A stretch of 64,000 nucleotides of DNA from Phycisphaerae bacterium (GTDB lineage Bacteria > Planctomycetota > Phycisphaerae > UBA1845 > Fen-1342): contig JAJVHV010000004.1 of the NCBI GenBank assembly GCA_022072445.1, forward strand, positions 95,787-159,786. Reading direction: 5' to 3'. Shown in pieces: positions 27,976 through 37,489 of this stretch. Below the pieces are notes generated by a model that ran no database searches, was not told the origin of the DNA, and saw only the letters and a program-made list of their open reading frames with translations. The position numbers and the translations under genes are program-made. Positions within the stretch are counted from its first letter, which is position 1; every line of letters starts with the position of its first letter.

Positions 27976-28126
27976 CGCGATTCTCGAGTTCACCCTCCCG
28001 ATCGCCACCTTCATCTCGTATGATATCAGCCTAGTTTCGGCGTCTACAGCGCGCTGCGGAGCGCCTGTCGCCCTGTGCAGCGCGAATCGCCGCTGCGTCC
28101 GTTCCCTCCGCGATGAAGTTTGGCAC

Positions 28127-28627
28127 ATGTCCATTGACTCCGGTTTTCGGCGCGATCTGGCGGCTCGCGCCAACGCGCTCGAACCCCGCGCCATCGTCAC
28201 GGCCGACCATCTGACCGAAAACGTGATCGAGACCGTTCGAAGCTGCTTTGCGCACCACGACCTGGTCAAGGTCCGCATCCACGCGGAGGATCGGGACGCG
28301 TGCGACGCGGCGGCGGGCGAAATCGCGCGGCGCGTGCCCTGCGAATTCGTGCAGCGCGTCGGCCGCATCGTGACGCTCTACCGCCCGCTTCCGGCGCCCG
28401 CGGCCGAAGCCGGCGCCTCCGACGCGCCCCCGGACGCCGCCGCGGACGGGGAAGCGCTGCCCGGCGACTCGGGCGATCCGAGCGCGCGGCGCGCTAGCGG
28501 CCCCGCAAACGAGCGGCGCGCCGGCCGCTCCCCGAACGAGCGGCGCACGCGGCGCGTCGTCCCCCGGGACGACCATGGCGCGCAGCGCGTCCGTGTCCCC
28601 CGCGCGCGCCGTGAACGGCGCGGCTGA
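28127..28627 (+). CDS. CRS1/YhbY-like RNA-binding protein with Arg-rich tail
   Basis: A 166-aa protein. Residues 7-88 match the YhbY fold: ANALEPRAIV, LTENVIETVRSCF, HDLVKVRIH and RVGRIVTLYRP. YhbY proteins bind the pre-50S ribosome. The usual G-K-x-G loop after the first strand is replaced by T-A-D-H, which may weaken RNA binding. Residues 90-166 form a low-complexity Pro/Ala then Arg-rich tail with two N-E-R-R repeats, probably disordered and RNA-binding. Its TGA overlaps the next ATG by one base. Confidence 0.75.
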   Translation: MSIDSGFRRDLAARANALEPRAIVTADHLTENVIETVRSCFAHHDLVKVRIHAEDRDACDAAAGEIARRVPCEFVQRVGRIVTLYRPLPAPAAEAGASDAPPDAAADGEALPGDSGDPSARRASGPANERRAGRSPNERRTRRVVPRDDHGAQRVRVPRARRERRG

Positions 28628-28932
28628 TGCCGGCGCTGGTCGCCGCCTGGGGCGGCCTGCTCGCACTGCTCTTCGCCGCCGTCAACCTGCTGGCCGTGCC
28701 GTTCGAGTGGCGGCTGCTGGTGATGCTGATCTGGGGGATCGTCGACGCATTGCCGCTGACGCTGGGAATCCTGGTGCTCTGGTCGTTTCGAAAGGAGCCG
28801 CACGGCGACGCGGCGCTCGACAGCCAGCGACTCCAGGCACGCGTCGCGATCGCCCTGGCGCTGCTCGCGCTGCTGCTCAACTGCGCCTATCTGCTCTGGT
28901 ACTATCTGTCGCACGTGCCGAGGCATGGGTAG
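28627..28932 (+). CDS. Small three-helix membrane protein
   Basis: A 101-aa protein whose ATG overlaps the upstream TGA (TGATG), so translation is coupled to the YhbY-like gene. Three hydrophobic segments are visible at about 3-24, 28-52 and 72-93, with a basic loop S-F-R-K-E-P-H-G-D between the second and third. No family is recognised. It would sit in the inner membrane. Confidence 0.65.
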   Translation: MPALVAAWGGLLALLFAAVNLLAVPFEWRLLVMLIWGIVDALPLTLGILVLWSFRKEPHGDAALDSQRLQARVAIALALLALLLNCAYLLWYYLSHVPRHG

Positions 28933-29038
28933 CATCGGCCTCTGGCCGGCGCCAGAATAGCGCCCCGCGTTCGGCGAGCGTGACGATTCTGAGGCGCGAC
29001 ACGGGTGTCTCTTCTGGCAGTGAAAGGCCCAGTGTGAA

Positions 29039-30718
29039 ATGAACGCGACCCTCTTCGCCCTGGCGGTATCGTCCGCAACGATCGCTCCACCAGCCGAGCA
29101 GTTGACATACATCCTTACGCCCAAGCCGGCCGACGGAACGCTGCACGTCTCGCTGCGCTGGAAAACCGCCGGCCGCGAGCGCTCCACGCTCTCCGTGCTT
29201 CCGAACTGGGGCGGCGTGAGCAGCATTGCCGATCAGCTCCGCGGCATCACCTTCGCCGACGCAACCGGGCAGCGCGAAGGCAACGCGTGGCAGGTCGAGC
29301 ATCTTCGCGGAGCGGAGTTTTCGTGCGACTACGACGTCGACGTGCGCCGCGACAAGCTCACCTGGGACGCGACGTTCCGCCCGACCCTCACACCGAAGTT
29401 CTTCCACGGCATCGGCACGACGTTTCTGCTCGCGCCGCGGATCGGCACGGACGACAAGACCGAGTTCGAGGCAATCCTGCGCTGGGAGCTGCCCGCGGAC
29501 TGGAAAGAGGCCGCCTGCTCGTGGGGCGTGGGACCCAATGTCGGCGCGCGCGTCAACGTCAGCGACCTGCGGCACTCGGTCTACATCGCCGGCGAGCTGG
29601 AGGTGCTGACTGAAACCAAGGATGGCCGCAGCGTCACGGTCGCGATGCGCGACGAATTCGCCTTCAGAGTGCGGCCCTTCGCCGCCATGGCCGCCGACAT
29701 CGTCGCCGACCAGTGCGCCTTCATGAACGACGCCGAGTTCCCGGAATATCTGGTGACGCTCGTGCCGGTGGGCGACACGCTGCCGGGCGAGTCGTCGCAG
29801 CTCAGCGGCACCGGCCTGTATCAGAGCTTCGCCGCGTTCGCGGCGCCGCGCTCGAAAATGGGCGACGCGCTTGAGCACCTCTTCGCGCACGAGCTGTTCC
29901 ACCACTGGAACGGCCGCATCCTGGACCGCGAAGCGCCCGAGGAACACGTCTACTGGTTCAGCGAAGGACTGACCGACTATTACGCCCTGCGCATCCTGTT
30001 CGAGTCCGGCCGCTGGGACGCCCGCACCTTCGCACGCTGGATCAACCGCCACGTCGCCGAATACGTCCGCAACCCGGCGATTCACGCCACCAACGAGGAC
30101 GTGGCCCGCGGCTTCTGGACCGAGCGCAGCACCGTCGGCGAAGTCGTCTACCAGCGCGGCCTGCTGCTCGCCCTGCGCTGGCATCGCCTGGCGCGCGACC
30201 ACGGCGTCGCCGACGGCGTCGACCGGCTCTTCAAGACGCTCGTGCAGCGCGCCCGCAGCGACGGACTGCGCCTCTCGAACGCCAAAATCCGCGCGGTGGG
30301 CATCGAGACCCTCGGCGATTGGTTCGGCCCGGAATTCGACCGCTACGTCGAGCGCGTCGAGACTATCGAGCCGCCGCTGAACGCCCTGGCGCCTGCGCTG
30401 AAGGGCGTTCGAAAGACCGTCTACGAATTCAACCCCGGCTTCGACGTGCGCAAGACCAGCGCCGAGCGGCGGGTTATCGGCCTGGTCGACGGCTCGCCCG
30501 CGGCGAAGGCCGGCGCCAAGGAAGGCGACGAGCTGTTCGGATTCAGCATGCACGGCGACCCGGACAAGCCGATCGAGATGCAGGTGAAGCGCGGCGACAA
30601 GGTGGTGACGCTGAAATTCCTGCCGCGCGGCAAGGGCATCGAAGCCGTGCAATTCGAGCCCGCGGCCGCGGCCGCGCAGCCGGCGGCGAAAACGTCGCAG
30701 CCGGCCGCGCGGCCCTGA
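29039..30718 (+). CDS. M61-like glycyl-aminopeptidase family metalloprotease with PDZ domain
   Basis: A 559-aa protein. The gluzincin zinc site is complete: H284-E285-L-F-H288 and E309 in F-S-E-G-L-T-D-Y-Y. An N-terminal beta-sandwich domain (about 20-200) precedes the catalytic domain, and a PDZ-like domain lies at about 455-530 (IGLVDGSPAAKAGAKEGDEL). This order is that of M61 peptidases. The N-terminus is only weakly signal-like, so the location is uncertain. An Ala-rich tail ends the protein. It is convergent with the DUF4139 gene, 14 bases away. Confidence 0.85.
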   Translation: MNATLFALAVSSATIAPPAEQLTYILTPKPADGTLHVSLRWKTAGRERSTLSVLPNWGGVSSIADQLRGITFADATGQREGNAWQVEHLRGAEFSCDYDVDVRRDKLTWDATFRPTLTPKFFHGIGTTFLLAPRIGTDDKTEFEAILRWELPADWKEAACSWGVGPNVGARVNVSDLRHSVYIAGELEVLTETKDGRSVTVAMRDEFAFRVRPFAAMAADIVADQCAFMNDAEFPEYLVTLVPVGDTLPGESSQLSGTGLYQSFAAFAAPRSKMGDALEHLFAHELFHHWNGRILDREAPEEHVYWFSEGLTDYYALRILFESGRWDARTFARWINRHVAEYVRNPAIHATNEDVARGFWTERSTVGEVVYQRGLLLALRWHRLARDHGVADGVDRLFKTLVQRARSDGLRLSNAKIRAVGIETLGDWFGPEFDRYVERVETIEPPLNALAPALKGVRKTVYEFNPGFDVRKTSAERRVIGLVDGSPAAKAGAKEGDELFGFSMHGDPDKPIEMQVKRGDKVVTLKFLPRGKGIEAVQFEPAAAAAQPAAKTSQPAARP

Positions 30719-30732
30719 CGTCGGCACTGCAA

Positions 30733-32556
30733 TCACGGAACCGCCGCAACCGGCAGCCCGTCGATTGTCATGCCCTTGTCATACTCGACGCGGAACTTGT
30801 ACGTCACCTCGTGAGCCTTCGCGCCGCGCGCCTCGGCATCGACGTCGACGTCCCAGCGCAGGATTCCCTTCTTACGGTCCGTCCGGACATACTCGCTGTC
30901 GCCGGAGAGCAGCGCTTCGTCGGAAACGAGCGTGAGCTTTACGTCGGACTCACGGGCCTTCGGCAGGCGGTCGAGCACGCGCAGCGCGACCGGCCCGCCG
31001 CCAAAGTTCTCGATCACCAGCCGGTAGGTGAAGTCGACGACCCGGTTCCCGCCCTGGATGGTCTCGCTGCGGTCGATCAGCTCGCGCGAGGCGCGCAGCG
31101 AGGCGTCGATCCCCAGCCCGACGGTGAACGCCTCGCCCGCCGCCACGGTCGGAATCTGCCCATGCCCGACGAACTGCCCGTCGACGTAGGTCGAGACCGG
31201 TCCGGCCAGCATGACCGTCTGGCTGGCGTTGGTCAGCCGCGCCTCTTCATACACATACGTCGTCAGCACGGGTGTCGCGACGCGGTAAATCTCGCCCTTC
31301 AGCGGCAGCGCGGCGATCTGCACGAGCTGCTGATCGGCGCGGCTCGGCAGCGTGGCGCGCGTCGCGAGCTGGTACGTGACGCTCAGACATTCGCCCGACG
31401 GAGCCTCGTCGCGGGCCGCCTTGCTGACGCGCCCGCGGGCCGTCATGTCGAGCAACTGAAGGTCGTTCGCCAACGAGTTGAGCTGCGCGTCGAAGTCGAT
31501 CTTGAGCCCCATGTCGGCTTGCAGCTTGTCCGCTTCGGCCTTCTCCAGCCCGTCCGCCGGCGCGATGTAGAGCACCTTGGCTCGGGCCTGCTCCACCTCT
31601 TTCTGCTGCTGGAAGATCTGCTCGCGCGAGGCACTCTTTCGCGCCTGCTGCTCGCCCGCCTCCTGCGCCGGACGCGCCAGCGTCAGCGTCAGCGGCAGAA
31701 GCACCGGCGACCGAGCGACCAGCGAGGGCGTCGCCGTCGAGAGCGTCATGCTCACGTCCGACCAGTCCTCGCCGCTCATCTGCTGGATCGACGCGTAATA
31801 CTCCACCAGTACGCCGCTGCGGTCCCCGCTGGCACGCACGTTGTACGACGGCGTCCAACTGGCCTGATCCACCAGATAGCGCACGCGGATTTTCCCACCC
31901 TCGGCCTTCGGCAGATTTAGAAATACCAGCGCCTCGCGAATCGTCCGCGCCACCGTGCCCGACAGCACCTGCCGCTCGCGCTCCAGCAGTTGTTTCTTCT
32001 CGTTGAGCGCGCGCTGCTCGACCGCCAGCTTCAATTCGTCGTCGGCGATCGTGCGGCGTTGTTCCAGAATGAACATCGTGAGCGTCTTGAGCGTTTCCGC
32101 GTTCAGCACGCCACGCGTCAGCTCGGCAGACGCCGTCGGCGCGACAAACTGCTCCAGCTTGTCGACATATGCCTTCGTCTCGGCGAGCAGTGCCACCCGC
32201 CGGGTTGCCACCTGAATCGCGTCGCCGATCTGAACCAGTTGCTCGTCGATCTTGCGCACGTCCTCGCGCACGTCCGCCGAAACCGGACGCACGCGATATC
32301 GGACCGAACGAATCTCCGCCGAGTCGTTCGACTCCGCATAGATGCTGCCCGGCACGACGTGTTCGGGCAGGTCGGTCACGACAATCTCGCGCAGCCCCCC
32401 GGGAGGCGGAACGTCCACGACCCGCGTCACCAGCGCCTGGCCGCGATAGACCGTGACGGACTCGATCGCGCCACGGATTTCGAGCGGCGATTCGGCGCGG
32501 GCCGACGCCATGACGGCCAAAAGCATTGTGCAGGGCAGCATGTGCGCGTACTTCAT
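30733..32556 (-). CDS. Secreted DUF4139/DUF4140 (mucoidy-inhibitor MuiA-like) protein
   Basis: A 607-aa protein; ATG 32556 has AAGGAG seven bases upstream and gives a signal peptide ending S-A-R-A (1-21). An N-terminal DUF4140 section (VTVYRGQALVTRVVDVPPPG) and a coiled-coil (about 90-200) precede the DUF4139 core, which begins near RVRYLVDQASWTPSYNVRA and ends with the beta-rich YRLVIENFGGGPVALRVLDRLPKA region. The family is widespread and of unknown biochemical role. Periplasmic location is inferred from the signal. Confidence 0.88.
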   Translation of the reverse strand: MKYAHMLPCTMLLAVMASARAESPLEIRGAIESVTVYRGQALVTRVVDVPPPGGLREIVVTDLPEHVVPGSIYAESNDSAEIRSVRYRVRPVSADVREDVRKIDEQLVQIGDAIQVATRRVALLAETKAYVDKLEQFVAPTASAELTRGVLNAETLKTLTMFILEQRRTIADDELKLAVEQRALNEKKQLLERERQVLSGTVARTIREALVFLNLPKAEGGKIRVRYLVDQASWTPSYNVRASGDRSGVLVEYYASIQQMSGEDWSDVSMTLSTATPSLVARSPVLLPLTLTLARPAQEAGEQQARKSASREQIFQQQKEVEQARAKVLYIAPADGLEKAEADKLQADMGLKIDFDAQLNSLANDLQLLDMTARGRVSKAARDEAPSGECLSVTYQLATRATLPSRADQQLVQIAALPLKGEIYRVATPVLTTYVYEEARLTNASQTVMLAGPVSTYVDGQFVGHGQIPTVAAGEAFTVGLGIDASLRASRELIDRSETIQGGNRVVDFTYRLVIENFGGGPVALRVLDRLPKARESDVKLTLVSDEALLSGDSEYVRTDRKKGILRWDVDVDAEARGAKAHEVTYKFRVEYDKGMTIDGLPVAAVP

Positions 32557-32635
32557 GGCAATCTCCTTGATCAAGGGACAAATCCCACGCGCGTTGGACG
32601 CCGCAGCGATGTGCGCTGTTCCCGCGATGTGTAGA

Positions 32636-32653
32636 GCAGCCGCCCTCGGCTGT
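32636..32653. repeat. Interspersed palindromic repeat, GCAGCCG family
   Basis: GCAGCCGCCCTCGGCTGT can form a 7-bp stem with loop CCCT (last pair G-U). A second, diverged copy follows at about 32660-32678. The same sequence occurs twice at 56832-56892. It lies in the divergent intergenic region between the DUF4139 and DUF1570 genes. Confidence 0.6.
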
Positions 32654-32735
32654 GTGTAGCACAGCCGCCCCCGGCCGCACTCCCATTCGTTCGTCTCGGT
32701 TGCACCTCGCCCGTGCCGGCCGAATAGTGCACGCG

Positions 32736-32741
32736 TATACT
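32736..32741 (+). promoter_or_regulatory. Candidate -10 box for the DUF1570 gene
   Basis: TATACT stands out in GC-rich sequence 46 bases before the ATG at 32788. The matching -35 position holds GTGCCG, a poor fit, so the call is tentative. Confidence 0.35.
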
Positions 32742-32787
32742 CTGTAGCGATCCGGGCACCCCGCCCCAGTCGCCGAGTGATCCGCCC

Positions 32788-33981
32788 ATGAATCGCACCC
32801 GCCGCGTCCTGCTCGCCGTCGCCGCCGCCCTGCTGCCGAGCGTCTTGGCCGTCGCTCAGCAACCCGCGGCGCCGGCGATGAAGACCTACAAGACCCGCTA
32901 CTACGTCCTGCGCACCGATCTCGACGCCGACGCTGTCGCCGAGGCCACGCTGCGCATCACGTTGCTGGCCGAGGAATATCACCGCCGCACACGCGACTTT
33001 TCCGGCCAGGTCGGCCAGGCGCTGCCCTTCTTCCTCTTCCGCAACGCCCGCGACTACTACGCCGCCGGCGGACTGAAGGGCAGCGCCGGCGTTTTCACCG
33101 GCGACAAGTTGATGGCGATCGCCCATCCCGAGGCGCCCTGGATGACCTGGCGCGTCGTCCAGCACGAGGGATTTCATCAGTTCGCCCGCGCCGCCATCGG
33201 CGACATTCCGCCCTGGGCGAACGAAGGGCTGGCCGAGTATTTCGGCTTCGGGCTGTTCACCGGTGACGACTTCTATGTCGGCGCGATTCCGCCCGCGCAG
33301 CTCGCGTGGCTCAGGAAGCTGATCGCCGATCGCCAGTTGCCGACACTGGGCGAGATGATGCGGCTCGAGCCCGAGAAGTGGAACACGCACGTGACCTACG
33401 AGCAGGAGAAGGCCGCCAGCAACTACGTTCAGGCCTGGTCGATGGTCTACTTCCTGGCCCACGCCGACAACGGCCGCTATCAGGCCCCGTTCGCGAAGTT
33501 CCTCAAGGAGGCCAGCCGCGCGCCGAACGACTCGTCGCGCCTCGACGAGTACGACCGCGTCTGGGACAAGCACTTCGGGCGCGACCGGGCCGCTTTCGAG
33601 CAGCGCTGGAAGGAGTATTGGCTCGCCCAACCCGACAATCCGTCCGCCGAGCTCTACGCCCGTGCGACCACCGCGACGTTAACGAGCTTTCTGGCGCGGG
33701 CCTTCAGCCAGCGGCAGACGTTCGAGAGCTTCGATGAGTTCGCCGCTGCCGGCGACGCCGGCACCGTCAATTGCCGCCGCGAAGATTGGCTCCCGCCCGC
33801 GCTGCTCAAGGACGCGCTGGCCGCGACGAAGCGACGCGGCGCCTGGTCGCTCGAGGGGCAGGGCGCACGCCGGCAGGTCATCTGCAAGCTCGATAGCGGC
33901 GTCGTGCTGGAGGGATCATTCGCGATCGCCAACGGCCGCGTCAAGAAGGTCAGCGTCGCCGTGCGCGGCGGTCGTGGCTGA
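32788..33981 (+). CDS. Secreted DUF1570-type putative metallopeptidase
   Basis: A 397-aa protein with a signal peptide (1-23, ending A-V-A-Q). It carries a gluzincin-like zinc site, H126-E127-G-F-H130, with E146 in N-E-G-L-A-E-Y-F, in a domain like DUF1570, common in planctomycetes. Residues 140-300 are helical. Proteolytic activity is inferred from the motif only. It is transcribed away from the DUF4139 gene and converges with the VWA gene. Confidence 0.82.
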   Translation: MNRTRRVLLAVAAALLPSVLAVAQQPAAPAMKTYKTRYYVLRTDLDADAVAEATLRITLLAEEYHRRTRDFSGQVGQALPFFLFRNARDYYAAGGLKGSAGVFTGDKLMAIAHPEAPWMTWRVVQHEGFHQFARAAIGDIPPWANEGLAEYFGFGLFTGDDFYVGAIPPAQLAWLRKLIADRQLPTLGEMMRLEPEKWNTHVTYEQEKAASNYVQAWSMVYFLAHADNGRYQAPFAKFLKEASRAPNDSSRLDEYDRVWDKHFGRDRAAFEQRWKEYWLAQPDNPSAELYARATTATLTSFLARAFSQRQTFESFDEFAAAGDAGTVNCRREDWLPPALLKDALAATKRRGAWSLEGQGARRQVICKLDSGVVLEGSFAIANGRVKKVSVAVRGGRG

Positions 33982-34119
33982 GCGTCTCGCGTCGCGAGCT
34001 GGCGTGCCCCTATGCCGGTTGATGTCGAACGACTCTCGCCGCGCGAGTCAGACGCGGCCTCCGCGCCAACCGGGGTGACGAAGTCCCGGCTCTGACGCCG
34101 CCCCCACATCCCCTCCCCG

Positions 34120-37100
34120 CTACGGCTTCTCCTTCGAATCATCCTGCATGTCGTCGCGCGCCCGGCGCTTGGCCCTCAGCAGCCGCGACGTGTACTCCGC
34201 CTCGGTCGTCGGCGTCGGCTTGCGCGTCGGACGCGCCACGACCGGCGCGTCGCTCTCGGCCGCCCCACCCAGCGCTTTGGACAGATCCTCGGTCACGCGG
34301 CGGTCGGGGGTCGGCGGCTCATACCGTGCCGGATGCGCCGGCGCCGCCCCGGCTTCGGGCTTCGCCGCCCCGCCCGCGTCACTGGGTAGCGACTCCCGTA
34401 CGCGCGAACGCGTCGCCTTGAGCGTCGCCAGGGCCTCCTCGCTGGCCGGCGCCGCCCGTCCGGCCACTTCCGCCAGCCAGCGCCGCGCCTTGCGCAGCAT
34501 CTCCAGCGGTGAGACCGCGATCCGCCGGATCGCCACGTCCAGCAGGAACAGCAGCACCATCAGCCGGATCAGGTCTTCCCAGATCGGGGCGCGGGTGTGT
34601 GCCCGCGGCAGCGAGCCGCGATCGAAGACCTTGTCGGCCTCGTTCCAGTCCAGCACGCGCCCGCCCGTGCGCTGCGCCAGGTCGGACAGCAGACTGAGGT
34701 TGGAGCGCAGGTCGCGGAATTCCGGCGAGTATGCGACCGACAAGCCGCTCTGCAGAAAACCGGAGCGCCCGCCCTCGCCGCCCGCCTCGCCCGCCTTGTA
34801 CCCCAGGTTGACCAGGTAGTTGCCCGGTTGCCGGGCGTCGAACTCCGCCTCGTAACGGCCCGGCCCGGTCTGCGTCAGGCGCAGCGGCTCGCGCGCATAC
34901 TCGGGCGCCGGCCGCACGAGCGTGCCGCCGATGTTCAGAAAGTCGATCGACTCGGCGCTGCGGTCCAGCGCCTCCACGCGAATCTTGCCCTTGCCGCCCT
35001 GCAGCGAGGTGGAGATGTTGAATTCCGGCTCCTCCGTCCGCCGCGACGCCCAGCGCGCGATCTGCGCCCACAGCTTGCTGAAACGCGGCCACTCGGTCCA
35101 GTCCGCCCCCCAGCGCGGCCACATCCCGCTCGTGAACGCCACCGTCCGTCCCAGCCCCACCTGCCAGTGCGCCAGAATTGGATCGTCGCCGTCGGTCGTC
35201 TTGTTGATCAGCGGAAGCTGCGCCAGCGGCTTGGGCGTCGTCACCACGTAACCGCGCAGCAGCGGAAACTCCCCGGCCGAGAAACCCGCCACCGTCTGCG
35301 GCAGCGAATTGACCAGTTGCGGCGTGAACTCGATCTCGTTGATCAACGCCCGCCGCACCACGCGCGACTCCTTGATGAAAATCTGCGGCAGCTCGGCGTA
35401 GTTGTTGGTGCGGTAGAACTTCCCGCCCGTGCTGGTCGCGATCCAGTTGGCCTTACGCTCGTCGATCTGGTGGCCGCCATAGCCGATCGCCACGGTCGAG
35501 CACGTGATCTTGTTGGCGGTCATCGTGTCGATCAGGTCCTGCTTGGGCGAGCTGGGATCAAAATCGCTGATGACGATCATGTGCTTGGCGGCGGCGTCCT
35601 TCCGATTCTTGAGCGCCTCGACCGCCGGGCGCATCACCTCGTCCAGGTCGGGCATGTCGCCCATGTTCATCTGCAGAATGCGCTGCACGATCGCATGCTT
35701 GTCCCCGGCCGTCTGAAGCGGCACCACCCAGTGCCCGTCCGCTCCGCCCGTCCAGTTGTAGGCCAGCACGCCCACCAGATCGCGGCTGCTCAGCGTCTTG
35801 ACCGCCGCGACCGCGACGCGCTCGCCCCAGTAGTTGCCTCGCGGAATCTCGCAGGCGTGCATCACCAGCGCCAGCGCCCCCTTCGGAATCTGCTTCTTGT
35901 TCTTCACGTCGAACGCGACCGGCATGATGTCTTCGAGCGGACTCCCCAGCCACCCGCCCGCCCCGAACGACGCGTCGCCGCCCACCATGATCAGCCCGCC
36001 GCCCACGTCGCGCACAAACGTCACCAGCCCGTTCTGGTTGGCCTCGCTCACGTCGTTGGCCGGCACGTTCGACAGAATGATCAACGAGTACGCCAGCAGC
36101 CGCACCGGATCGAGACTCTGCTCCCCCGCCAGCTCGGTGTCGCACGCCAGCCGCTCGCGGTCCAGCGCCGCCTTCAGCAGCAGCGCCGAGGGCTGGTCCT
36201 CCGGCGTGGTCACGATCAGCACGCGGCCTTCGCCGCCCACGATCGTGAATGTCTCGCCCACGTTGTTGGCCGCCACGGCGTCTTCGCCTGCCTCGTCGGG
36301 TTGGAACACCGCGCGGAAGCGCTGCGCACCAACGACGCGCAGCGGCACGGGAATCTTGAAGCGCGACAGTCCGGGGTCGAGCGTGACCGGATACCCCGCG
36401 CCCGGCCCGCTGTCGTCCAGGTCGACAATCTCGTCGTTGTGATAGAGCACGATCTTGCCCGACACCGCGCGCCCGTCCTGCCGCTGCGAGCGCAGCACCA
36501 TCTGCAGGCTGACCGTCTCGTCCTGCTTGGCCGTCGGCGGAGCCGTCAGCCGCTCGAACACCACCTCGCTCGTGCGGTCGTAACGGATCGGCAGCACGTC
36601 GATCGGCACCTTGCTCGCCGCAAACCACTCAGCCTCGTCCAGCAGCCGGCCCACGTTCTCGTTCCCGTCGCTCACCACCACCAGCCGACGCGCAGCGTCC
36701 GGCGGAAACAGCGCCATCGACATGCGCAGCGCCGCCGCGACGTTGGTCTGCTCCTGCTCGACGGCTTCGGAAACGCGGTCGATACCCAGCGAGCCCATTG
36801 GCAGTTGCTCGACCGCGGTCACGCCGTCAAACGCCAGCACCGCCAGCCGATCGTCGGCTCCCATCGTCGCCGATGCGCCTCTGAGAAAGTCGTAGCCGCG
36901 CGCCTGCATCTCGCGCGGGATGCTGCTGGAGCGGTCCAGCGCGACGATCACGCCCAGCGTATTGTTCTGGCGGATCCAGTGCGTCCCGGCCAACGCGAGA
37001 ATCATCGTGGCGATCACCGCCGACCGCGCCAGAATCGCCAGCCAGCGCCGCACGCCGCCAATGCCCGCCAGCGAGCGGTACGACAGCCAGAACAGGATCG

Positions 37101-37209
37101 GAATCAGCAGTAAGCCGAAGAGATAGGACGGCGACTCGAATCGAAGTCCGAGAGCAGCCAGAAGCGTCGCGGAGCCCGTCGGCGGCGAGTACATGTCCAT
37201 GGAGAGCAT
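34120..37209 (-). CDS. Large membrane VWA / amidotransferase-like protein
   Basis: About 1029 aa. ATGs at 37233, 37209, 37200 and 37194 are all possible; none has a strong RBS. Two TM helices (about 28-45 and 55-76) precede a VWA domain with D-R-S-S-S at 92-96. A glutamine-amidotransferase-like section follows (LVTFVRDVGGGLIMVGGDASFG), then a second Rossmann-like section (MIVISDFDPSS), a beta-rich domain, a TM helix near residue 870, and a basic Pro/Ala tail. The layout parallels the protein at 2835-5339, but no MoxR or DUF58 gene is adjacent here. Probably an inner-membrane protein with a periplasmic VWA domain. Confidence 0.83.
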   Translation of the reverse strand: MLSMDMYSPPTGSATLLAALGLRFESPSYLFGLLLIPILFWLSYRSLAGIGGVRRWLAILARSAVIATMILALAGTHWIRQNNTLGVIVALDRSSSIPREMQARGYDFLRGASATMGADDRLAVLAFDGVTAVEQLPMGSLGIDRVSEAVEQEQTNVAAALRMSMALFPPDAARRLVVVSDGNENVGRLLDEAEWFAASKVPIDVLPIRYDRTSEVVFERLTAPPTAKQDETVSLQMVLRSQRQDGRAVSGKIVLYHNDEIVDLDDSGPGAGYPVTLDPGLSRFKIPVPLRVVGAQRFRAVFQPDEAGEDAVAANNVGETFTIVGGEGRVLIVTTPEDQPSALLLKAALDRERLACDTELAGEQSLDPVRLLAYSLIILSNVPANDVSEANQNGLVTFVRDVGGGLIMVGGDASFGAGGWLGSPLEDIMPVAFDVKNKKQIPKGALALVMHACEIPRGNYWGERVAVAAVKTLSSRDLVGVLAYNWTGGADGHWVVPLQTAGDKHAIVQRILQMNMGDMPDLDEVMRPAVEALKNRKDAAAKHMIVISDFDPSSPKQDLIDTMTANKITCSTVAIGYGGHQIDERKANWIATSTGGKFYRTNNYAELPQIFIKESRVVRRALINEIEFTPQLVNSLPQTVAGFSAGEFPLLRGYVVTTPKPLAQLPLINKTTDGDDPILAHWQVGLGRTVAFTSGMWPRWGADWTEWPRFSKLWAQIARWASRRTEEPEFNISTSLQGGKGKIRVEALDRSAESIDFLNIGGTLVRPAPEYAREPLRLTQTGPGRYEAEFDARQPGNYLVNLGYKAGEAGGEGGRSGFLQSGLSVAYSPEFRDLRSNLSLLSDLAQRTGGRVLDWNEADKVFDRGSLPRAHTRAPIWEDLIRLMVLLFLLDVAIRRIAVSPLEMLRKARRWLAEVAGRAAPASEEALATLKATRSRVRESLPSDAGGAAKPEAGAAPAHPARYEPPTPDRRVTEDLSKALGGAAESDAPVVARPTRKPTPTTEAEYTSRLLRAKRRARDDMQDDSKEKP

Positions 37210-37305
37210 AGCACCCGCGGACCGCGGCGGCACCTCTTACTGGCGAATAATCCGCCCCGCGTATGAAACATCCGCCCGCCAGACTCGAATACCGCCCCTG
37301 ACGGC

Positions 37306-37389
37306 GATGAGACAAGCCGACGGCCTGATGAGACAGGCCGAAGGCCTGCTCGTTCGTAGCCGGGGGTTGTCGCGCAGCGACACCCCCGG
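37306..37389. repeat. 21-bp tandem duplication followed by a long imperfect hairpin
   Basis: Two 21-bp units starting GATGAGACA (37306-37326, 37327-37347) differ at two positions. A hairpin at 37360-37389 pairs CCGGGGGTTGTCGC with GCGACACCCCCGG, one base bulged, loop GCA. They lie between the divergent VWA and lipoprotein genes. No T run adjoins, so a terminator is unlikely. Confidence 0.65.
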
Positions 37390-37489
37390 ATACGCTCCCA
37401 CCGCGCGCATTGCAGCCCGAAGGGCCGCACGAAATCGGATGCTCTATCGGAATCATTCCCTGCTGCTCTTCTTGACAAGGATCAATCGC

